From positions 480,534 to 544,533 of the forward strand of contig VXBM01000551.1 of NCBI GenBank assembly GCA_013400155.1: DNA of 64,000 nt, read 5' to 3'. This DNA is from Helopsaltes ochotensis (taxonomy: Eukaryota > Chordata > Aves > Passeriformes > Locustellidae). This document shows, piece after piece, positions 12,600 through 25,300 of this stretch (position 1 is the first letter of the stretch; the number at the start of each line of letters is the position of its first letter). The notes beneath the pieces were generated by a model. That model searched no databases, was not told the origin of the DNA, and worked only from the letters and a program-made list of their open reading frames with translations. Both the position numbers and the translations under genes were made by a program.

Positions 12600-13286
12600 A
12601 TGCAGGCTGGGGGATCAAGGAATTGAGAATAGCCCTGCAGAGAATTTGGGGGTACTGGGGGCTGAGAAACTGGACATGAGCCAACAGTGTGCGCTTGCAG
12701 CCCAGGAAACCAACCATATCCTGGGCTGCATCAAAGGAGGCATGGCCAGTAGGTCAGGGGAGGTGAGCCTTCCCAGCTACTCTGCCCCACCTTTACTGCC
12801 TCCAGGTCTGGGGTCCTCAGCACAGGAAAGCCAGGGGTCTGTTAGAGCCTGTCCAGAGGAGGCCATGAAGATGATATAGGGGCTGTAGCAGCTCTCCTGC
12901 AAAGACAGGCTGAGAGTTGGCGCTGTTCACTCTGGAGAAGAGAAGGCTCCAGAACACCTTAGAGCGCCTTCCAGCACCGAACAGGGGCCTACAAGAGAGC
13001 TAAGGACAAAATGCTGAGCTAGGCCTGTTGCAAAACAAAATGAGTAAGGGTTTTAGATTAAAAGAAGTTCCATTTAGATTATATATAAGGAAGAAATTTT
13101 TTAGAATGATAGTGGAAAAACACTGGAACTGGTTGCTCAGAGAGACGTCCTATAACTGGAAACATTCAAGGATGGGCTCAGTGAGGCTCTGAGCAACCTG
13201 ATCTATTTAAAGATGTCTCTGCTTGTTGCAGGCAGGTTGGACTAGATGATTTTTAAAGGTTCTTCCACCCCAAATAATTCTATGAA
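12600..13286 (+). mobile_element. CR1 LINE retrotransposon, 5'-truncated copy with ORF2 tail
   Basis: The plus strand carries the CR1 3' region in order: the end of ORF2 (about 12640-13040), then gatta-atataaggaagaaa, the 'cactggaactggttgctcagagag' type block split over 13120-13145, caaggatgggctcagtgagg, gcaggttggactagatgat, and a closing attctatg at about 13278-13285. Length is about 690 bases. It has scattered substitutions and small deletions relative to the remembered consensus, making it older than the copy at 9197-9568 and opposite in orientation. It is inactive because it lacks the endonuclease and most of the reverse transcriptase. Confidence 0.9.
12646..12880 (+). pseudogene. Relic of CR1 ORF2 (reverse transcriptase C-terminal part)
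   Basis: Translation gives a stretch containing MSQQCALAAQ, ILGCIKGGMASR and, at the end, CPEEAMKMI, which correspond to the C-terminal part of CR1 ORF2, downstream of the reverse-transcriptase catalytic core. The middle portion (from about codon 40) has drifted out of the family frame, and the reading frame closes at 12879. The polymerase catalytic residues and endonuclease domain are absent because the copy is 5'-truncated. It is a dead retrotransposon fragment and not a host gene. Confidence 0.85.
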
Positions 13287-14045
13287 ACTCATACATGCAA
13301 GGAACAAAAGGAATGTTGACCATAGCCACATGCTAAGAAATTGCATCCAGGTAAACAGATGTGTGAAAATAAGTTTCCATTATGGTGACTCAGCAAAAGA
13401 GGCATCTGTGATCTGCAGATACACAAAGAGTAATAAATGGGGCAAAGCCAAGGTGATTTCGGCTACACCATGGTCTTGCTGAGACTAAACTGGAACACTT
13501 CCTCCAGCTTTGGTGTTCTTATTTCTTATAAGAAAGATGTTCAAGGTGCACATCAAATATTTGAGAGCTCAAAGAAAATGTCTTGCATAGACAGACTAAG
13601 GATTCTGCTCAGGTTTTAAAAAGGAACAGTGAGAGATGATCTGCTTGCAACATATAAAATATCTACGTGGCAAAAAATACCCTAGTTTCTGTAAAAGAAA
13701 TTGCAATAAATCAGGAAGAGTATAACAAAACAAAACAAAACAAAACATAAACAAACAAAACATTAAAAAAAGAGAGAGAAGAAAAAACAAGACCCAACCA
13801 AAACAGAAAACCCGGTAGATGAAAGCTAAGCAAAAGGAAATTTAAAAGGGGATGTGCTCTAGTTGTTAACTGCAAGAATGAATAATCCCTGGAGCAAGGA
13901 CCAACGGACATACAGTTTCCCCACATCTTTATTCCTCCACATAGATTGAAAGCTTTTCTGTAAGGGCTACATAAGTCAGATGTAACATAAGCACTAATTA
14001 ATAGCAAGTTATTAACCTCATTACAGAGGTGGATGCTCATATTAC
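13287..14045. other. Non-coding DNA with A-rich tract, no gene seen
   Basis: No supportable gene. Contains a (CAAAA)n run at about 13725-13746 that grades into an A- and purine-rich tract to about 13805. Frames of 60 to 112 codons across it on the minus strand are low-complexity (F, L and V runs) and are explained by the A-rich plus strand. Confidence 0.7.
13725..13805. repeat. (CAAAA)n and A/purine-rich low-complexity tract
   Basis: Four to five CAAAA units are followed by aaacaaac, a 7-base A run with agagagag, and further A-rich sequence. It may be the remains of a retroposon poly-A tail that expanded, but no retroposon body is recognised upstream. Confidence 0.85.
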
Positions 14046-14108
14046 ACAAGAGATCAGACCAGATGACCTACTGATTCTTCCTGTCCTTCAACCCTACAAA
14101 TTCATGTA
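14046..14108 (+). mobile_element. Possible ancient CR1 3' terminal fragment
   Basis: The order gatcagaccagatgaccta, ctgattcttcctgtcctt, caaccctacaaattcatg resembles the plus-strand 3' end of old amniote CR1 elements (the 'ggactagatgacct..cttccaaccct..attctatg' pattern). Only about 60 bases are recognisable and divergence is high. It could be a chance resemblance. Confidence 0.45.
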
Positions 14109-16102
14109 AGAACTGAACTGCTCTTGTTCCAACTCAACTTTGGGGAGTTACTGACATGTGGGTGTTTTGATGGCTCCTTGCTTCTCACAGAAAGGCCACT
14201 GCTGGAGTGACCATGCATGGATCACATGCAAATCCTATGCTATCTCCTTTCCCTGAAGTGCAAACCATGACGGTTTAAAGCAAGATCAAAAAAAAGGTCA
14301 TTAGGAACTTAATTAAGAATATTTTAATTGCAAATGACTTTCTGTAATGTGTTTGCTCAAACAGTCTGTTCTGCAACTGTCACTTAAGTAAAGAACATCC
14401 AGCACAGCATTATATTTCTTTTGTATGCAAAACACTTGTAATGAACCCCATTATGTAACCTGCTGGTGAAATAGCTGCGATTTCGCAGAAGATGTAGAAT
14501 TTGGTAGAGGGAAAAAGGGGTGGCAAGAAGAATATCTTTTTAGCTCCCAGTTAGAACTAATGATGACTGACTGTCAGGAAAGAAATATGAAGGCATATAA
14601 TTATTGGCTGGCATGCCTCAGGCATCACCCAGGTGTTAACAATACATAAAGGCTGGGCATGCAAGGACTAACCTCCTCCAAAGGTTTTTTGGGATCTATC
14701 CCCCAAATATTTTAATACTGCTATTTGCTTCACTGTATTGTTGGACTAGCAACAATTGGTTATAATAGGATAGTAACAAGAAGCACACATGCATATAGGG
14801 TTTTTTTTTTTCAGATATTATAAATTCACACCCAAGATAACTCAATTCAAGTTATTACCTGAATTGTAGAAAAACAAGTGTTCCTGCTGAACTGCTGGTG
14901 AGTGGTTCGTAAAAGTAATTCTTTTGCTTTAGTAGTACAACTCAAATTAGCAAATGTTTGCTTACATTACAGAAAGTGTGAAACAATTCCTTCCTATTAC
15001 ATGAAGATTCAAAACAGAAATTGAAAATCAGATCCTTTAATTGTGGTTAAATTCTGATTTAATTGGATATTTATTGCTCAAATGTCTTAAAAGTTTTAGT
15101 TCTCCAAAAAGGAAGTTGAAAGCTTTCACTGTAAAATCGTTGCTTAAGTACCTTATGTGAACAGCCAGTGAACACACTGCAGCAATAAATTTACAGACAT
15201 TCTGTAGACTGAAACTTAATCACCCAGATTATTCAATTTATGCTTACAAATAATAAAGCAATAGGAGAAATCTGGATCAGCTTCTGAGTGATTCATAAGC
15301 ATGGATGGAAAATGTAATCCCCATAACTACCTGACGAGCTCTGACACACACAAACACCCACAGACTGGCACACAGTGCAAAACAGTTCATGTGCTTGCAA
15401 AAGAGTTTCCATTTATTCCCTGCTTTGCAAACTTAAATCTTTCTAAAACGTTTCAGTCCAATAATTTCTGATGCTTGTTCTTCAATGAGTTCAAGGTATT
15501 TTTCGGTCTAGGGCTTGGTTATTTAGAAAAGGCTGAAAAAATACACAGTGGTTTTAAAATAAAAAGAAAGTAAAACATATTTTTTGCATCATTGAAAAAT
15601 AATATGTGGAAAGGACGTTGTCCTAGTTCCTTTAATGCCTGAAGCCAAAAAATATTTAATTTTAAAATGTCAGCTTACTAAGAAAATATTTCTCCATATG
15701 CACAGTGGCCTTCCCAGAAATATTTGGTTAAGGGCATGATTCACGTCAGACTGATAGTTACTTCAAAGGTTTTAGCTGAGGCCCTACAGGTACATTTGGA
15801 CAGTGGTGAGCTTTACCATGCATAAATCTGTAGTTAAGTACACACAGAAATGCCAAGTCCAATTCATTACTACAGCATGGTCAAGGTAATTTTTCAAATG
15901 CTTCAAAAACACAGGAGTCATCCAAAAACCCTTCTTCTCCTAAGTCCATAACCTTCTGCAAAGAAGGCTGTCCTGAGACCGACAGGGCTAAGCCCTTGAG
16001 GACATCACAGCCTTTATTCCTTTTCCTGCTCTTCCAACTGAACGCAATGTTTCTTTGCTTTCTTTATCCTTGCTGAATTGAGCTAATCAAGCAAAGTACC
16101 TG
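14109..16102. other. AT-rich non-coding DNA, no gene or clear repeat seen
   Basis: No open frame worth listing and no repeat recognised. An 11-base T run lies at 14801-14811. Sequence complexity is otherwise ordinary. Confidence 0.7.
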
Positions 16103-16145
16103 TGTTGAGCCCCAAGGGCCACTGGGGCTGTAGCTAAGCTCAACA
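16103..16145. repeat. Short nested inverted repeat (hairpin)
   Basis: TGTTGAGC at 16103-16110 is perfectly complementary to GCTCAACA at 16138-16145. Inside, GCCCC and GGGGC can form a second 5-bp stem. It is a compact DNA or RNA hairpin of 43 bases with no known role. It lies about 250 bases left of the LTR-like element. Confidence 0.6.
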
Positions 16146-16393
16146 GGCACCATGCATGAGGAGGTCCAGTTGGGCACTGCCAGCAACACAGCCTTGGTGT
16201 GGCTCTGCACTGGGGCTAAGTGCTGTCACTTCTGTTTGCATGGATATACCACTCCCAGGTCTGCACCCGTATGGCAGACAGATCCCTGAGCAGTGCTGTC
16301 TATGGAAGACCATAACTCCACATGCATTATTTCAGTACAGGATTGTTACCATGCTGTTCTCAAGTTATCGAGCCTTCTGATGTTTTTCATTTC

Positions 16394-16633
16394 TGTAATG
16401 GAGTTTCTCACACACTTAAATGTAAACAATAAGTTGTTTATGTACTTTCATGGAGGAGGAGAGAGTTAATAGACTGTTGGTCTGCCCAGTATTTTGGAGA
16501 GGTGGCAACTTCACCCTCCAATCCATGGTCACCTTTGGAACTCTATAAATGTCAAGATTTGTAAATAAAGAGCCCCTTCTTGCTTTTGGACGATTCAGCA
16601 TGTGAGTGTGGTCTCTCCCTGTCTCCCATATCA
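16394..16633 (+). mobile_element. Solo LTR-like element of an endogenous retrovirus
   Basis: The element begins TGTAATGGAG and ends CTCCCATATCA, so its ends form an imperfect inverted repeat starting TG and ending CA as LTRs do. Inside, in correct order, are a TATA box (TATAAAT, 16544-16550) and an AATAAA polyadenylation signal (16564-16569), only about 15 bases apart, followed by a 60-base T/G-rich R-U5-like tail. The length of 240 bases suits a compact avian LTR. No primer-binding site, polypurine tract or gag/pol sequence is visible on either side, so it is a solo LTR. Flanking 6-mers do not match, so the target duplication is lost or the boundaries are slightly off. Confidence 0.65.
16544..16569 (+). 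promoter_or_regulatory. LTR TATA box and polyadenylation signal
   Basis: TATAAAT is followed after 13 bases by AATAAA within the LTR-like element. This spacing is compatible with a short R region. Whether it still drives or ends transcripts cannot be told from sequence. Confidence 0.55.
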
Positions 16634-19147
16634 ACCTAGGATAGCTGGATCATCTCAGCCTGTATCCAGAAGTGTGCATTGCATAGGGAGTGTTAGCCAA
16701 GCCAGCCTATGACTCACCAGAAGAGTGGAGATGGGAATAGCTACCTGCTGATGGCTACAGATACCAAGTAGAGTTCTGCCCCAAGTGGTCTTTTATTTCT
16801 CACACACCATCTTTAACTCCTGCAGAATATATGACTTCCCAGATGAAATCTGACATGTAGAAAACAACTTTGCAAGAAACAATGTCCTAAATGTTCTGCT
16901 GATGGGGAGGGGTGATATTCCTCTGAATGTTCCTTAACTTCAGATCAGATATTTTATGAAGTTTCACATTTCAAAAATGGAATTTAATCTGCAAATTCAT
17001 TTGATACTTCCATTCCCAAATAATGGCCTATTTGAAAATGTAATTCCTACATATGTCACCGCAAAAGTGAATTTTTGGAAGAACACATTAATTTATACAT
17101 GTCTCATGTAGATCATACATCAGTTAGTTTAAAAATATTCTCACTTTATTTCAGAGGATTGATGAATTCTGCTTTCTGAAGGAGCTTTGTCTCATAATAA
17201 GAGCCAATTCTGAAGCATATAACACTTCCTGTGATGATCCAATTATGAAATCTCCAATATCCTTAAATACTATTTTTTATGTTTGAACCAAATTTTCGTT
17301 AATTACTTCTGTGGCTGGCTCTATTTGTCAATGCCTATTTTGTATTTTCTACCAAATATTTCCTTGTAACAAGAAGAGAAGAGAAGGTCACGCCAATTTC
17401 TGTTACTATTTTTATTTTGTGACTATCAGAGCTTGCTTTCGGGCACAGACTTTACACACAGTGTGATTGAGAAGTACCAGACTCTTACTGTTAGTATTAT
17501 TTTATCACGCGACACTCTGTTTCTTTTTCTTGTTGAATTTTAATGCGTACAAGTGCCTTGGAGTAGATTGGTCATTGAGTTTCATTCAACATAATAATTT
17601 TTTTTAGCTGGTAGTTTAAGCTTAAAATCACAGCGCCTAGATACAGCTTACTGCACGACCTTTAACTTTCTTTGCCCAGATCCGTTCGTGCCACCCATGC
17701 ACCCTAAGGCACCAATGTCTGTTGCAACTCCTTAATTGCTGTCACTCCCTGGGCTGTTTCTTCATTCTCTCTTCTACTTTCCCCCTTTTGCACCCCAGAA
17801 GGGGTGTGGTGCATTTCTGTGGCAAAGCATCTTCAGAAACAGTGCTTCTTAGCATTCCTAGAATGGGTTGCAAATGTGCAGTGGCAGATTTCATTCCCCT
17901 GTAACTCCCACCAATCCCCCTTGTGTTTTTAAGCCAAGCTGAAGATTAAGCATCACGCAGTCTCTCACTCAACTTCCCCCTTTTTCCCCCACCCCCTGTC
18001 AAATGGGGAGGAGAACTGAAGTAAAACTTGTGAGTTAGGAACAGTCTAATAATTGAAAATAAAGTAAAATACAATAATAATTGTTAATGATTATGATAAT
18101 AATAATTATGATAATAATGATAACAATAAAAAGTGATGCACAATACAATTGCTCACCCCCTGCTGACCAGACCCCGCTTCCCGAACCTTTGGCCACCTTT
18201 CCAGGTAGCCTCCCCAGTTTATAAACTGAGCATGATGTGCTGTGGTGTGGAATATCGCTTTAGTCAGTTCAAGTCACTGTCCCAGGTATGTGCCCTCCCT
18301 TGTTTATGTGGGTTTGGTTTTTTTAATGTACCTCCTCACTGGAAGAGCATGAGACAAGGAAAAAAATCCTTGACTTAGGATAAACATGACAAAGCATAAA
18401 AACCAATGTCTTATCAACACCATTCTCATTCCAAATCCAAAACACAGTGCAGCAACAGCTACTGAGAAGAAATGAACTCCACCCTAGCTGAAAAGAGGAC
18501 AACCCCACAACACCTCAGCACTTTGTTCTGCACCCCATCACCTCAGCAGCCACAAATGTGAAACTTATCCATGACTGAGAATGTGTCCTCCACCAGTCAT
18601 AAAGGCAAGGGGAGGCAATTATCTGTTCCCAGAGTGTGAGCACTACCAGAAGGAGCTCATCCTACAGGTGTTCGGTGCTTCACATCTGGGGAGCGCCTCT
18701 GGCTTTCGGTACATGCCCCACATCACATGTTGTAACCCAAGGTAGTACAAGCATGCAGAAAACAGTGGTGGGCAAATTGAGAAACTCACAGCTTTTTCAT
18801 GCCTGTAAGGGGTGAGACAGTCTGTGGAACACCAAATCTCTGCAGGTGCTTTCTCTGAGGGCCAGCTAAATTGAACCATTATAGAGCTGCCACAGGCAAA
18901 GAACACAAAATTGGGCAGTCAGCACAGCTCAGCTGACACGTGTTAACTTGCTAGGCTGCATGTGTAAGACCAAATGTTTTCTATACCTTGCAGTACACTT
19001 TCATTACTCGTCAAAAATTACCATGTGTCATCTAAACAATCAGACTTAACGTTAAAAAATAATTAACCCAAAACACTTTTGCTACAAATTTTCACTCTGT
19101 TTACTTGTCCAGAACAGAAAAAATATAAGTATTCACGGAAGATATTT
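16634..19147. other. Non-coding DNA, no gene seen
   Basis: No supportable gene. Includes an ATAATA low-complexity run (18061-18133). The part at about 17480-17710 has mixed composition, with CpG-containing and homeodomain-like words, and could be a regulatory element, but this cannot be shown without comparison to other species. Frames near 18133-18378 and 18643-18906 lack any family features. Confidence 0.65.
18061..18133. repeat. ATAATA/ATGATA low-complexity run
   Basis: Interrupted AAT and GATAAT units (for example gataataataattatgataa) over about 70 bases. The interruptions suggest an old microsatellite that no longer slips freely. Confidence 0.8.
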
Positions 19148-19353
19148 GGGATCATGATCTTTGCTGTCTGTGGTGAGGTGTGGCCGAAGCAAGGTTTAAG
19201 GAATTTATTACAGAATAAGAAAGAGACAACAGGAATACAGTGTAGTGGCAGCTGCAGCAACTTAGCACTGTGCCCTGATGGCACCTGCATGAAGTGAGGG
19301 GCGTAGTCATGCTGCAGAAATCTCTGTAGCCCAGGAGAAACATCATGATCCCA
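19148..19353 (-). other. LTR-like segment between inverted ends (uncertain)
   Basis: GGGATCATGAT at 19148-19158 is the exact reverse complement of ATCATGATCCC at 19343-19353. Eight of the 11 bases are themselves a palindrome, which weakens the case for a true terminal repeat. On the minus strand the segment contains CTGTAATAAATTCC, a polyadenylation-like signal followed by a CTTGCTTCGGCCAC stretch, reminiscent of the R-U5 part of an LTR. No TG...CA ends, TATA box or target duplication were found. It may be a retroviral relic or ordinary unique DNA. Confidence 0.25.
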
Positions 19354-22300
19354 TGAGGTCTCTTTAAGAAAAAAGCACTTTTTGTCACTGTCTACAAATG
19401 CAGCATCACTACTTAGCAATCATGTCTCTCCAGGGATGATATACATGAAAAAATACTCCTGTCATTTCCCCACCATAGAAATCTTGGGAAACAACCCATT
19501 TCAAGTAATTTCAAACCTGAGGCCACTTCAGCAACAGCCCACTGAGATTTACAGTGCCAGATCAGTAGGGTATGGAGTTCTCAGAAGCACCACTGCTGTG
19601 ATAGAGAGGACCATCACCCAAGTTAATTTTCCTTGTTTCTCAGAGGTTTGGTCCTGGATGACCATCTTTTTTACTCCTGTTTATCAGAGGCTGTTTCAAA
19701 GATACTTCAAGAATGCTCTCTGTGGCAGCCCAGAGCCAGCCCTTTGAGGACTTATGAAACAAGGGTCATGATTTCTGCGCCTATTAATAACAAAATAAGC
19801 AACGAGCGTAAGACAAAACCTACTGATTCAAAATTATGTTCATTAATCTTTCCGCATTAATCACCCTGCTGCATGCTGCACCTTGTAAAGCTTGTATATC
19901 TTTTTGTAACTAGCCTCAGATCACTTTGTAGTAGTCCAGACTGGATAGGAAAAAGGCATAAATGACAATGTAACTGCTTTGTAATCCTTTTTTTCCATTT
20001 GTTAATTTGTCATCATGCTAAGTACCAGCTAAACAATGTTTTTCAAATGCCACATGAGTGTAACACATCAATCATGACAAGATGCAGGACACACAAATAT
20101 GCTTTAGGATGCTGACTTCACTGCTCTGCTGCTTAGCCTCTGGTTTGGTTGGCTGGTTATTTGTTTGTTTTGCTAATGGGTGTTGACTAAAAGGTTGGTT
20201 TTTTTTTTAATCAGGGCATGTTTTGGGTTGCTGGGAATGTCTGGGTGGAGTTCTTGGTCCTCTCTAAACATTTTTCATTTCCAGAATTTCAGAAAAATAA
20301 ATTATACTCACATGCAAAAATAATTAGATGGATTAAAAGAAAAAAGTTTTCCTCCAGTTGTGTACAATCCTTTCAGTACAACAACTCAATTAAAATGCCA
20401 TATAGAAAGTACATTTTCCAAAATTTCTTTCCTATTAAAGCAGTTTATGGTTTTAATAAGGAGTAGAAAGAACCTGTAAATAATATTATTTCAAGGGATG
20501 CAATTTTAATACTAATTTTCCAGGATTTAAATTAATTGGGTCATTTAAATGTCTTTATTTATTCATTACAGTTCCATAGGTTCATAGTTACAGTTTTGGG
20601 TGAGAGGTATTCGAAGCCTTAGGGGAACAAGTTGCAACGCAATCCTACTGAAACCACACAGACCAAGTTTCCTGAAGAAATGCATTTCGTTGTCTGGTCC
20701 CTACTTATATTCATAATTATCACTAGAATAAACAAGAGTTAAATAAAGCTACTGTGAGTTTAAGTCTTTGTCCATTATAAAAAAAAAAAAGGGGATGAAA
20801 CTGTCCAGACGTAAATTGTGGCTGTTGGCATTCTTTCCCTTCCTAATCCTTCCTGCTCAGCTCACATGTCTGAAGTTAGCAGGCATTTAATGACTATGAA
20901 ATGTGCTTTTCCTTCTTGTGCCTCCTTCTACAGAAGAGAGGTTCAGATTACTCTTGCTTTGGATCCATCAGTGCATTTAATAATTCTTAATTTATGCACT
21001 GCCTTCTTATATTGTCCTGATGGCAGAAGGAAGAGGGTATTCAGACCCTAAAACACAGATTTCATGCTGAGAAATTTCAGCCGAGATAAACCACCAATCT
21101 CTGGGGGCAGTGCACGATCCACTGCAGTGAGATGGGATACTGCAGTGTGCTTGCAGGAGGAGCCAGCTACGAGTCCAGGTAGGCTGATCAAACTATCAGG
21201 TGGACCAGACCAGCCTTTGCATGGGCACAAAGAGCTGAATTTCACAACTTCTGTCTATGTTTAGACTGTTTGCTAATCATAATAATACAAAACCTGATGT
21301 CAGCCGAAGTACCTGATAACACAGTGTCTGAGAAAAACTAGAGTGGTGTGGTGGTACCAAATGTTGTTCTGTCCAATCATCAAGCATCTCATAAATATTC
21401 AAAGTGGGAAGTTCCTTCTGGCTCTGCCCAGCTCTTCTTGCCCACTGCAGGTCAGGTTGCTTTGAGTTTTCTTTTAGGCGTTACGACCCATATTCCGGGC
21501 TGTGCTTTAGACTCTGGAAAGCTACAATCTGGACAGCTACAGAGATACACAGGGAACTTCAGAGGTATTTTGAAAACGTTGGAAATATGGTTTGCAAATT
21601 CAAATTAAGGTTGTTGTGGCATGTGTCACATGGCATCTCTACAGAAGAGATGCATCAACTTAAATTGCAGACAGAAGCCTTGGGGAAGCAATTGTTCTCT
21701 TAAGTGATTAAGGACTGAAACATTTTTTTTCAGAAGCCTTGCGGCAAAAGCTAAGCTTGCCAAGAACACTAGCCAACAGCTTGTTTTGAGTAGACAGAAG
21801 TCATGGCAGGAATTTTCAAGCCTTGCCAAAACCCTCATAACTCTAAGTGTGATAATCAGATATACCCACAGGTGAGAAAGCATTCTCACAGCGCCTTGTA
21901 GGGATTTTTTCTGTTCAATTTGCTCTTGATACACAATAGCTAGATTTTTGCAGTCAGACAGGGTGTTTTCCCAGCATCTATCTGGTAGTCTTAGTTTCTG
22001 TATGGATCCATCTCCTGTTCAGATCCGTGGAAGCAGCCTCTTTTGCACAGCATTTGTTCAGTTTTTCTTGTGCTGGAAATGCTTCTCAGAAAATTACTGT
22101 TTCACTGCCTAGTTCACCAACCTTCAACACCATGTATTATGAATCATAAAATATTAATCTTGAGCCTTTAACAACACAAATAAGAATCTTGTTTAAACAA
22201 GAACAAACAATCACCACACAGATATGCTGCTGTGAATTAATTTCCCATTACTTTGATGGTGTCAGACTTCCAGCCTGGATACTTTCTTGCTAGTTCTTGA

Positions 22301-25300
22301 AATTTCAGAAATAAAAATCACAGTAAAAAAGCACAAGAGCATTCTTTTTTTTTTCATTTTCATGATAGACATGCAGATATTAGCCAAATGATTAGATTTC
22401 AAGCTTACTTCAGTGTCTATTGACTGACACTAAATAATCGCATGCTTCTAACTAATTGTTCCATTTATCTAACTAATAACTTGAAATAATTTTAATATTT
22501 CTCCAATTTTAAGGATTACCCTAAAATAGCAATAGCAAAATAAAAGTAAATGGGTTCTTTTAGCCAGAAAAATACATAATGAAAGGAAATGAATTACATT
22601 TAAAAGGCATCAGACTTTTAACACCTCTGCTAAGCATCAAATCCAGAGAAATAATAAATAATGCACTATAGCTCATGTTAATTCTAACATTACTCATTCA
22701 TGAATGAACAGAAATAGGTTCCGAACTCAATAATGGCACTTTTTGAGTATATCCCTGGTAATGTAAAAACTGTGTTGGCATTTTGGGTTGATTTTTTTTT
22801 TCCATAAAATTCAGGTATCATAAAACAGTGTGCAAGGAACTGGCAGGATGGAGGACACCTAAAATAGTGTGATGGGTTTTTTTAGTAAAAGCATGTGGGG
22901 GAGAAAAACTCTGTATTTTCTACAAAATTTGAATTCCTGCAAGAGAATGTGACCATTTATATTAGGTCACATTCAAACCCAGCACAATTTCAAGCAAGAA
23001 ATATGGACATGACACAAGATGTTTCCATGCATTTAATAAAGGGGATAACATAATTTTTAAATGGGTAGGTTGCCTTTCCTTTTGTGTTAACAGAATTGTT
23101 ATCCACTCTCAGAAGGGTTTATATACAATGTTAAAATTATAAAATCCCAAGATTCTAAAATATTTAATCACTTTTCACTGTGTATTTCCACTGTGAGCAG
23201 AATTTGCGTGAAACCAAAAGATCTATTTACTGAATGGGTTATGTTGTATAGTGAAACTAAAATATGAGATTTGGAGCATTTAAAAATATTTTTTCTATTT
23301 CTCTCCACTGTAACTAGGAATGTTTAGGTTGGGCTTGGGGCTTTTTTAACAGTATATAATTAATTTATTAAACTAACAACAACCTTATAAGATTAGAAGT
23401 CCTTATTTCATCCTCCAGTTATTACAACATAATTATATTAAGAATAGATCTTTCTTTCTTAGTAACATATTTCCCTGACCAAACAGCTGTTGTAAAGAGC
23501 AGAAAGAAAATGTATACTCATGAAAATACAAAACCACTGCTCATATCCCATTATACTATCATTCTATTTTCTTTTACCATTATATTTCTAGGTTTCTACA
23601 TTTTAGAACGTGTTCAACATCTATGCAAAATAGATGTAAAAAGGGACAGTAAGAAGAAAAATCGTTGTAGTCTAAACACTTCCATGGCTTAACACAATTT
23701 CATTTGAAAGACTTAATTAATAGACCTTCAACTAAGTGACATGCAAAATAGATATTCATTAATTTCCAACGTGAGGTTTGCATACACGGTGTCTACCTGT
23801 TTACAGTTGGAAAGTGCATCTTGATTTGTAGCTGCTCTAACTTCTATTTCAATAAAATGCAAATTATTTTATATATCCATGTTCCTGTTACACAAAAAAA
23901 AGGGGTAAATTTAGCAAAACTAAGGAGATTATTTCTTTGAGCAAAAGTGAATTGTCACTTTTGTTGTAGAAAATGCTATTATTGGAAAATGTCACACTAA
24001 GCACAGAAAAGTAAGCCCATTTTATGGTAACTTAGTTTACATTTGAAGTTCATTATAGTAGTTTTCTTATATTGTAAGGGGTTCTATCATTTCTAACCTG
24101 TGTGATTTAATGCCCTAAAAGTTTTAAAGCATCTTATTTAGGTAGAACAATAAGTCATATTTTATAGGAAATCACTTTCAGTAGCTGTAATTTAATTTTA
24201 CAAAAATGAGCATATAAACCTTTATTCAGACAAGAAAACTTTTAAATGTTATGTTCCAGTGCAGTAAACCACAGGCTGTCAATTTTATTTTTTTTTTTAT
24301 TCCAAAAGTGTTGTGTTTAATTTTTATGTTTTTTCTCAACCTGGGTGCAGTAAGGCTACATGCTCTGTCTGGAGGAAAGGAGGAATGGGGCTTTAGTGTG
24401 AAAGATGAGTCTGGTGAATACCTTTGTGAAATAATAAAAATAAATATGTCAACTTGTCATTAAAAGAAATAGGTTGTCATTCTTTGTTTATTAGTCCTGC
24501 CTGCAACCCAGGGTTACCTACTGTGTATAAATAGGTTTGCTAGATAACTTGGTTTCCTGTTTCTTTCTAAAAACATTTGGAGCAATTTGCTCATTTATAA
24601 CTCTTGTTAGGTGAAAAGTTTGGGGTTGCATTGCTTCCCTTAAAATCTGTATTTTATATAATAGAGGAGAGTCTATTTTAATTCTGGCTAATCCTGATAC
24701 TATCTGTCAGAAAAGTAATAACAATGCAGGGTAATAGCTGAAGTGTTGGGAGAACTTCATAGCAGAACCAGAAAGAGCCTAATGAGCACATATATAAAAG
24801 GAAAAAAACACATTAACAAAACCAGAGAAAGGTCGGTGGTCAAAAGAGCCACAGAATTGCTGGATACACTGTAGGCTTCTCCTGAAGCCTAATATAAATG
24901 TCTCTATTATAGCATACACCTTACAATGACACTGGTCCCTTTGTTCCTAAATACAACCTTGTGTAAAGATGGAGCACTGTAATTAAAGGAAATAACTAAA
25001 GTAAATTACTATTTACACCAACTTGAAGTAATACAGTGCTTATTTTTTAAAATGTGCCTGGCTCAGGCGACTTTATTTAATCATGCTTTCAAGTATTTCT
25101 GACACAGACATCTATAGGTTTGATCTGCTTGTAAGAGATGTTTTGAGAGCTCGCTTCCTGCCTTTGCTCATGGCAGACAGGGAAAGTTAATAAACTTAGG
25201 ACATCCATTGAAATTATCACTTTCTCCTCTACATGGCCAAACAGGCAAGATATCTCATCCAATTTCCAAAGCCAAGATAAAAGGAGGAAAGGCTACAAGC

